This document shows, piece by piece, positions 4,731 through 9,951 of a stretch of 9,951 nt of DNA. Under the pieces are notes generated by a model. It ran no database searches, was not told the origin of the DNA, and worked only from the letters and a program-made list of their open reading frames with translations. Origin of the DNA: Actinomyces sp. (lineage in GTDB: Bacteria; Actinomycetota; Actinomycetes; Actinomycetales; Actinomycetaceae); assembly GCA_012837655.1 (NCBI GenBank), contig DUQT01000135.1:1-9951 (forward strand). The letters are read 5' to 3'. Both the position numbers and the translations under genes were made by a program. The number at the start of each line of letters is the position of its first letter. The stretch's first letter is position 1.

Positions 4731-6596
4731 ATGGATGCCATGACCTCCGTCGATTTTTCCGACCTAAATCTGCCAACCCCGATTCTGGATGTTATTCGCG
4801 ACCTCGGTTTCGAAGAGCCCACCCCGATTCAAGCTGAATCAATCCCCGCCCTCATCGCTGGACGTGACGTGGTGGGTGTTGCTCAAACGGGCACGGGTAA
4901 AACCGCTGCGTTTGGGCTACCACTGCTATCCCTTATCAACGCCGACGACCATTTTGTGCAGGCGATCGTGCTTGCGCCGACGCGCGAGCTCGCCCTCCAA
5001 AGCGCCAAAGCGATGGAAGACTTTTCCGCGAACCTGCCCGGCATCTCCGTCATCGCGGTGTACGGCGGCGCGTCGTACGGCCCGCAGATCAAGGCCCTAA
5101 AGAGTGGCGCCCAAATCGTCGTGGGCACGCCAGGCCGAATCATTGACCTCATTGAAAAGGGGCATCTGCAGCTCGATCAGGTGCGCGTCCTCGTGCTTGA
5201 TGAAGCCGACGAAATGCTACGCATGGGCTTCGCGGAAGACGTGGAAACCATTGCCGCGACCATGCCGGAATCCGAGGACCGCGTCACCGCCCTCTTTTCT
5301 GCCACAATGCCGCCCGCGATTGAACGCGTCGCAGATCAGTATTTGACCGATCCGGTGCGCGTCGAGGTCGCCCCTCAGGCAACGACCGCGGACACGCTAG
5401 ATCAGACGTACGCAATCGTTCCGTACAAGCACAAACTTGGCGCCCTTTCGCGCGTTTTGGCAACACGGGACGAGGACGCGGCTATCGTGTTTGTTCGCAC
5501 GAGGGCTGATGTGGATGATGTGTCTGCCGATATGACTCGTCGTGGGTTTAAGACTGCGGGAATCTCTGGCGACGTTTCGCAAACCGAGCGTGAGCGGATT
5601 ATGCGCAGGCTACGCGACGGTTCGCTCGACGTCTTGATCGCGACTGACGTGGCTGCGCGTGGTCTGGACGTTGAACGCATTGGCCTGGTTGTGAACTTCG
5701 ATGTTCCGCGAGAACCGGACGCTTATGTCCACCGCGTGGGCCGCACGGGTCGTGCAGGTCGCGAAGGTCGCGCACTAACTTTCTTCACCCCGCGTGAACG
5801 AGGTCGCCTGCGTCGCATTGAAAAACTCACCGGCACGCCGATGACCGAGGTCGCCATCCCAACTCCACGAGAAGTCTCGCAGGTCCGCGCAAAACGCCTA
5901 CTTGCCACAGTTACCGATCGCATTGATGCGGGACGCCTGGACCTTTACGAAGAGCTCATTTCCGCCCTCGTGAATGAATCTGAACTTGAAATCGAGGACG
6001 TTGCCGCGGCACTTTTGGCGCTGGCAATCGGCGACCGCGGACCCGACGCCGACCCGGATCGCCGCGGAACTGGCCGAATCCGGCGCGAAGAGGTTGTAGA
6101 CGACGAAGGTAACTTCATCGCCGCGTCGTTTGAGGAGGGACGCGACACTCCGACGATGTCGAAGTCGCGTAGGCGGGGCGGCGGTCGCCCCGTAGAATCC
6201 GCATTCTCGCACCGCTACCGCATCGAAGTTGGCCGCAAGGACAACGTGAAGCCCGGCGCGATCGTCGGCGCAATTACAAACGAGGGCGGAATTGACGGCA
6301 AGGATCTGGGACGCATCGACATTCTGCCGACGTTCTCACTTGTAGACATGGCCACTCCGCTTTCTGAGGACCAGCTGGAGCTGATTGGTCGCGCGACTGT
6401 TGCTGGCCGGGAGCTTCGCATCAGCGAAGACAAGGGCCCCCGTAAGGAAGGCGGGCCCATCAAGAAGTACGGGCACGCCAAGAAGGACTTCAAGCAAAAG
6501 CGACGCGGAAGCTTTGATCGTCACGGCAAGGGTCGGCCCAACTTTGACCGCGGTAGGAAGGGCCAGCGCCGCTTCGGGCAGAAGCGTTTCCGCTAA
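4731..6596 (+). CDS. deaD: DEAD-box ATP-dependent RNA helicase, DeaD/CsdA type
   Basis: A 621-residue cytoplasmic RNA helicase that unwinds short RNA duplexes with ATP; relatives act in ribosome assembly, mRNA decay and growth in the cold. All core motifs are intact: Q-motif region (FSDLNLP...PTPIQ, 9-34), motif I AQTGTGKT (51-58), Ia PTRELA (83-88), GG (112-113), Ib TPGR (133-136), II DEAD (157-160), III SAT (190-192), IV VFVRT (253-257), V TDVAARGLD (305-313) and VI HRVGRTGRAGR (334-344). A DbpA-type RNA-binding domain follows at about 496-565 (YRIEVGRKD to GRELRIS), then a very basic Gly/Arg/Lys tail to the end. This matches DeaD/CsdA rather than RhlE. A stop codon directly precedes the ATG at 4731; an in-frame ATG at 4740 is an equally reasonable start, and neither has a well-spaced ribosome binding site. 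The last codons and stop lie in a 13-bp sequence repeated twice downstream. Confidence 0.95.
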   Translation: MDAMTSVDFSDLNLPTPILDVIRDLGFEEPTPIQAESIPALIAGRDVVGVAQTGTGKTAAFGLPLLSLINADDHFVQAIVLAPTRELALQSAKAMEDFSANLPGISVIAVYGGASYGPQIKALKSGAQIVVGTPGRIIDLIEKGHLQLDQVRVLVLDEADEMLRMGFAEDVETIAATMPESEDRVTALFSATMPPAIERVADQYLTDPVRVEVAPQATTADTLDQTYAIVPYKHKLGALSRVLATRDEDAAIVFVRTRADVDDVSADMTRRGFKTAGISGDVSQTERERIMRRLRDGSLDVLIATDVAARGLDVERIGLVVNFDVPREPDAYVHRVGRTGRAGREGRALTFFTPRERGRLRRIEKLTGTPMTEVAIPTPREVSQVRAKRLLATVTDRIDAGRLDLYEELISALVNESELEIEDVAAALLALAIGDRGPDADPDRRGTGRIRREEVVDDEGNFIAASFEEGRDTPTMSKSRRRGGGRPVESAFSHRYRIEVGRKDNVKPGAIVGAITNEGGIDGKDLGRIDILPTFSLVDMATPLSEDQLELIGRATVAGRELRISEDKGPRKEGGPIKKYGHAKKDFKQKRRGSFDRHGKGRPNFDRGRKGQRRFGQKRFR

Positions 6597-6700
6597 ACGC
6601 GGGCAAGCGTGTTGCCACTAGAAACGAGAAAAGTAGCTTTCAGCGATACGAGCACTTGCGTTTCCGCTAAGACTGCGACGTGCGCTAGCGTTTCCGCTAA
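6584..6700 (+). repeat. Three direct copies of a 13-bp sequence spanning the helicase 3' end and the convergent gap
   Basis: GCGTTTCCGCTAA occurs at 6584-6596, 6658-6670 and 6688-6700, all in the same orientation. The first copy encodes the helicase's last residues and its TAA stop; the second and third are noncoding, extend the match by one base (G) and start 30 bp apart. Spacings of 74 and 30 bp are not a simple tandem array. The first copy with the next four bases also forms a GCGTTT/AAACGC stem (6584-6589 with 6595-6600), and GGCAA/TTGCC (6602-6606 with 6612-6616) follows it. No T-tract terminator is evident for either convergent gene. Confidence 0.8.
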
Positions 6701-6703
6701 GGA

Positions 6704-8296
6704 CTAGAGGCGGGATAGCGAGTCTGAGATGACTCGCTGTCGCTGGTCCTCGTTCTTGAGGGGGAGCCACAGGTCGTCGTGAATGACCTCGGCTATGGAT
6801 TCTCCAACGGCTTGCGTCGCTTTCTTCGCCGCCCTGGACGCAGCGATTCTGGCCGCAAACATGCTGAAGAAAGCGATAAGCACGGTCCATAGCAACCCAC
6901 CCAGAAGTAGCCAGGTCGGTATTGGAAGTGCTCTAAACATTGGTGGTTGCAGGTCGATGTAGAGGGACTCTCGGGCCAGCCACAGGACCAGCAACCAGCC
7001 GCCTCCAACTATCGCGGCAAGCCAACCGATCCACTGAATGAAGTTCATGAACCGCCACCAGCCCGCTTTCTCGGGCTGCACGCCCAGGTCAGTGCTGGAA
7101 ACCGCGCTGGACAACTTATCTGGAACATCGGCACCAGCCTGCCGGGCAACACACTTCAAAGCGCGTGCCCACACAGCCGGCCGCCCCTCAGAATACGTGT
7201 CCGTCAAATCGCGCAACTGCACCTGTAGCGCCGATTCGGCGGCAGAACTGATCTGCATTGAATGCGGCCCATCACCTGTACCTAGGTGAAGTCGACGCAA
7301 GGGATCGGGCCGAAGTGTTCGTAGTTTGCGAACCGGCATCCACGCCATGGTTTTCGATGCGCGGTGAATATACGCATTGCGCACAGCATCAGACACGATC
7401 GGAACGCCAGCGGCACCAGCGCCGACCTCGAAAAGCTTTGGAACAATGTCGTTCTCAGTGAACCTGGGAAGATTCTTGTAATCGGCGCCAAGTAGCTCAC
7501 GCAGTTCAGACACCATCCGGTCCACATCCGCGTTGAGTCGGGCGGCTTCCTCCCGCTGTACCCGCGCGACATCGTTGATGTGCATGCGAAGGTGGTCGAT
7601 GCCCTCCCCTGTCACGGAAGATACGGGCACAACCCGCGGATTCTTCACACCATCTTCCACCAGCAGGTTCTGCAGGTCGCTCAAAACAACGGACCTGTCG
7701 GCCGCGTTGAGGCGATCCACCTGAGACAGCGCAACGATGGTGACCTTGGAATGCCCGGCAAGGGGGCGGATGAACTCGGAATGAAGAACGTCGTCAGCGT
7801 ATTTTTGCGGATCGACCACCCACACAAGCACGTCAACGCGCTGGGCAAGCTTGGCCACGAACTCGCGGTTGTCAACGTTGACAGAATCAATGTCCGGCAG
7901 ATCCACGACGGTCACATTTTCAGACAGGCCACGCCCCATCGGCATTAGGACACGATTCTTAATCTCGAGCCAATCGAGGATGCGCGTAGGTTCCGCGCCG
8001 GGCGCTGACGCCGCCAAAGCCGCGGTGGTCGTTGGCCTGCGAACACCAACAGATGCAAGATCAGCACCCATGAGGGCGTTGAACAGGCTCGACTTCCCCG
8101 ACCCAGTAGCACCAATCAACGCCACAACCGTGGTGTCGGGATCCAGCCCGAGGCGCTCCTGCGCGATCTGGATCCTGTCACTGAACTGCGCACGATCATC
8201 GTCGGATAGATCATCACCAAGCAGCTCCACAATCTGCGCCACCTGCTTGACCCGCGCGTCGATTGGAGTGTCATCAAGGCGATTAAAGATCCTCAT
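6704..8296 (-). CDS. Membrane-anchored YfjP/Era-like TRAFAC GTPase (downstream member of a GTPase pair)
   Basis: A 530-residue protein of unknown biological role. The N-terminal GTPase domain shows G1 GATGSGKS (62-69), G2 RPTTT (87-91), a G3-like VVDLPDID (130-137) where the usual DxxG glycine is absent, G4 SQVD (191-194) and a G5-like SSVTGEG (226-232). A helical middle follows, then two membrane segments (about 422-441 and 461-485) joined by a short loop, and a roughly 45-residue C-terminal tail. The layout resembles YfjP-type and dynamin-like bacterial GTPases that attach to the membrane through a C-terminal hairpin; a role at the inner membrane is inference. The start at 8296 is chosen because GGAGGT lies 5 nt upstream and the conserved-looking part begins soon after; a longer frame to 8401 would overlap the upstream gene further. 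It overlaps the upstream GTPase gene by 14 bp, so translational coupling is likely. Confidence 0.85.
   Translation of the reverse strand: MRIFNRLDDTPIDARVKQVAQIVELLGDDLSDDDRAQFSDRIQIAQERLGLDPDTTVVALIGATGSGKSSLFNALMGADLASVGVRRPTTTAALAASAPGAEPTRILDWLEIKNRVLMPMGRGLSENVTVVDLPDIDSVNVDNREFVAKLAQRVDVLVWVVDPQKYADDVLHSEFIRPLAGHSKVTIVALSQVDRLNAADRSVVLSDLQNLLVEDGVKNPRVVPVSSVTGEGIDHLRMHINDVARVQREEAARLNADVDRMVSELRELLGADYKNLPRFTENDIVPKLFEVGAGAAGVPIVSDAVRNAYIHRASKTMAWMPVRKLRTLRPDPLRRLHLGTGDGPHSMQISSAAESALQVQLRDLTDTYSEGRPAVWARALKCVARQAGADVPDKLSSAVSSTDLGVQPEKAGWWRFMNFIQWIGWLAAIVGGGWLLVLWLARESLYIDLQPPMFRALPIPTWLLLGGLLWTVLIAFFSMFAARIAASRAAKKATQAVGESIAEVIHDDLWLPLKNEDQRQRVISDSLSRL
6717..6738. repeat. 8-bp inverted repeat inside the 3' end of the downstream GTPase gene
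   Basis: Arms AGCGAGTC (6717-6724) and GACTCGCT (6731-6738) are exact inverted repeats with a 6-nt loop, about 10 nt before the GTPase stop codon. It lies at the convergent junction with the helicase and could slow transcription from either side, but no T-tract follows on either strand. Confidence 0.3.
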
Positions 8297-9951
8297 GATT
8301 GACCTCCCGCCACGCCTTTCGGGCACGCGCAGAAGCCTCGTACAGCTCCTCCGGAGAGCTAACCGCAGGGATGCAATCCAAGAAAGACTGCGTTGAAGCA
8401 CTTAGCACTTCTCGCAAATCGTCCAGCAGAGTCTGGTGCGCCTGCTTCGTCATCGCCTGCACGGCCTGGTCACCAAACACGGATTCAAGTAGCCGCTGGG
8501 CAACCACAGAAGTCGCCCCCGCAACCCCAACTTCCGCGCCCGTAAGACCGCCCGTGGAAGCAAAAATTACGATCATTAATGCGACCCCGAGGACGTTCAC
8601 ACCAATCGCCAGGAAACGCGCCGACATCTTGCGGGACCCGGCCTGGTCGCGAACCATTTCCAGCAGGTCCTTTTGCCACCTGCGAGTCATCTGCATGGCC
8701 GTCTCATGGATTTCGCGCGCCGTGGTGTCGGGGACCTGGGCCTCTACCTCGCGCATTGCTCGATTTTGGCGCCAAGTCGCTCGAATCGCATCGTGGGTCC
8801 GGGCAATCTCGTCAGAAAGAAGTGCGGATAGCCCCTCACCTATTGCCTGCTCAACGGGTTCGGCTTTAACAGGATTTCCAGTCAGGAAGCCAGTGATGCG
8901 GGCCTTCACCCAGGAAATGCCCTCGTCAATCTTCTTCGAGAGCTCCGCTGTGCCCACGACCTCCTGCCAGCGAGACAGGACCTCACCGCGAAGCAGGGAG
9001 CCATTCTGAGTCTGCTCAGCCACCCTGCGAATGGCCGCATCGATTTCTGCGTCTACGACCTGGGCGGCATCCGTTGCGACTACTGCCTGTTCGGATAGCG
9101 ACGTCACCAGTCCATCCACGCTATCGAGTAGCGCATCCACCGAGCCGTGTAGCGTGCGCTTTGCCGTGGCCGCGCGCGCCTGCGCGGTATCGCTCAAAGA
9201 CGCCAACCAGTTAGTCAAGGGCTGTAGCTTTTCGCGTGGAATCATGCCATCAACCAGTTCGGTTTCCTCAATGGCAATGAGCGGGGCTCGACCAAGGTCA
9301 GCATCCGCAAGCATCCGCGAAAAATCAACGTGAACTTCTTCAAGCGCCTGCGGGGGAACCCGGTTCAACACGATAGCTACTGCAATGTTCCTGCGAGCAG
9401 CGTCCTCCAACATCTTCCACGGCACCGCATCCGCGTAACGCGCCGCAGTTGTAACGAAAACCCACAGGTCCGCGGCGTCAAGGAGCTGCCGCGCCAGGTT
9501 GCGATTGTCTTCTACAACAGAATCGAGGTCGGGCGCATCCAGCAGGGCAAGGCCGGGGCGAACCGCCAGGTTTTCGCGCAGTTCAAGTTCATGGACGGAT
9601 TCCGCCGTCGGTTCAGAAGGTGGTGCCTGCGCGTCAATGCGCCTGCGCGGAAGTGTTGGCAAAATGCGGTCGGGTTCAAACCAGCGCGCGTCCTCTGGGC
9701 GATGTAGCAGTAGCGGCCGACGCGTGGTTGGTCGACGTGCAGACGACGCCGACACGGTCTGATTCACCAGCGAGTTAACAATGGTTGACTTGCCCGCTCC
9801 CGTGGAACCGCCAACCACGCACAGTAGCGGCGCGTCCAAGTTGGAAAGTCGTGGCAGAATATGATCCTCCAAGCGGCGCACACCGCGCGTGCGGGTCTCG
9901 CGAGCCTCGTCCGCGCCAGGAAGGTGCAGAGGTAGCGAGACCGCGTCCAGC
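8283..9951 (-). CDS. Dynamin-like/TRAFAC membrane GTPase (upstream member of a pair), 5' end outside the window
   Basis: The last 555 residues of a P-loop GTPase; the frame is open to the right edge, so the N-terminus is missing. An internal GTG at 9881 could be mistaken for the start, but the upstream in-frame residues (PLHLPGADEARETR) look like normal family sequence. Visible elements: Walker A GGSTGAGKST, then a switch-like RPTTRRPLLLHRPEDARWF segment, a G3-like LLDAPDLDSV, and LNRVPP in the G4 position, which lacks the guanine-specifying Asp of NKxD. A long helical region follows, then one strong membrane segment (FLAIGVNVLGVALMIVIFAS) with a short second hydrophobic stretch (GAEVGVAGATSVVAQ), and a C-terminal helical tail. 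Similar proteins are often annotated 'dynamin family' or, wrongly, 'ABC transporter'. Its stop codon lies 14 bp inside the downstream GTPase gene, implying coupled expression in about equal amounts. Function unknown; membrane remodelling or a membrane-bound regulatory switch are possibilities. Confidence 0.85.
   Translation of the reverse strand, partial: LDAVSLPLHLPGADEARETRTRGVRRLEDHILPRLSNLDAPLLCVVGGSTGAGKSTIVNSLVNQTVSASSARRPTTRRPLLLHRPEDARWFEPDRILPTLPRRRIDAQAPPSEPTAESVHELELRENLAVRPGLALLDAPDLDSVVEDNRNLARQLLDAADLWVFVTTAARYADAVPWKMLEDAARRNIAVAIVLNRVPPQALEEVHVDFSRMLADADLGRAPLIAIEETELVDGMIPREKLQPLTNWLASLSDTAQARAATAKRTLHGSVDALLDSVDGLVTSLSEQAVVATDAAQVVDAEIDAAIRRVAEQTQNGSLLRGEVLSRWQEVVGTAELSKKIDEGISWVKARITGFLTGNPVKAEPVEQAIGEGLSALLSDEIARTHDAIRATWRQNRAMREVEAQVPDTTAREIHETAMQMTRRWQKDLLEMVRDQAGSRKMSARFLAIGVNVLGVALMIVIFASTGGLTGAEVGVAGATSVVAQRLLESVFGDQAVQAMTKQAHQTLLDDLREVLSASTQSFLDCIPAVSSPEELYEASARARKAWREVNHEDL
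8302..8307 (-). promoter_or_regulatory. Ribosome binding site that sets the start of the downstream GTPase
   Basis: Minus-strand GGAGGT lies 5 nt before the ATG at 8296, inside the coding sequence of the upstream GTPase. It is the strongest Shine-Dalgarno sequence seen in the window and supports this start and reinitiation or coupling at the 14-bp overlap. Confidence 0.75.

Noticed and set aside
6602..6616. GGCAA/TTGCC hairpin as the helicase terminator
   Set aside because: The stem is only 5 bp and no T-tract follows; kept only as part of the repeat-region description.
8297..8401. Longer start of the downstream GTPase at 8401
   Set aside because: The extra residues are Arg/Leu-rich shadow translation of the upstream GTPase's C-terminus; the ATG at 8296 has a strong ribosome binding site and gives a 14-bp overlap.
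8299..9009. 236-codon plus-strand frame antisense to the upstream GTPase
   Set aside because: Ser/Arg/Ala-rich shadow translation with no motif; the minus strand has clear GTPase and membrane segments.
9879..9881. GTG at 9881 as the true start of the upstream GTPase
   Set aside because: The frame is open to the window edge and the residues upstream look like normal coding sequence of the family; the Walker A loop would otherwise sit unusually close to the N-terminus.

Overview
This window reads as chromosomal DNA of a high-GC Gram-positive bacterium. The best guess is an actinobacterium of moderate GC, for example an Actinomyces/Trueperella/Arcanobacterium relative. The reasons are codon use rich in G and C at third positions, the aspS-to-rarA neighbourhood, actinobacterial-looking TAnnnT -10 boxes placed 6-7 nt before start codons, and a paired TRAFAC-type GTPase locus of a kind annotated in actinobacteria. 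The species is inference. No mobile element, CRISPR array, rRNA or tRNA gene was seen.

Layout, left to right. A minus-strand housekeeping block occupies positions 1-3029: the 5' end of rarA (AAA+ ATPase of stalled replication forks, cut by the window edge), a YciO-type YrdC-domain protein, and aspS (aspartyl-tRNA synthetase). These three are co-oriented, but the gaps hold candidate promoters and hairpins, so they look more like separate units than one operon. A strong hairpin terminator follows yciO. A 290-nt gap between aspS and yciO is unusually rich in RNA hairpins and holds a 22-bp perfect palindrome over the yciO promoter.

Divergent from aspS is a plus-strand 14-segment MFS (DHA2-like) exporter at 3214-4587 with a textbook promoter and an apparently leaderless mRNA. 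A plus-strand DEAD-box RNA helicase of the DeaD/CsdA type follows at 4731-6596, with a helicase core, a DbpA-type RNA-binding domain and a basic tail.

Convergent with the helicase are two minus-strand membrane-linked GTPases, 6704-8296 and 8283 to the right edge (5' end outside the window). They overlap by 14 bp and have related P-loop cores and C-terminal membrane segments. They are the least understood genes here and the best candidates for an undescribed two-component membrane GTPase system. The 107-bp gap between helicase and GTPases carries two copies of a 13-bp sequence that also forms the last codons and stop of the helicase.

Cross-cutting observation: three of the four start codons whose upstream DNA can be judged (rarA, yciO, MFS) have a -10-like TAnnnT box ending 6-7 nt before ATG and no Shine-Dalgarno sequence. 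Only aspS and the downstream GTPase show clear ribosome binding sites.
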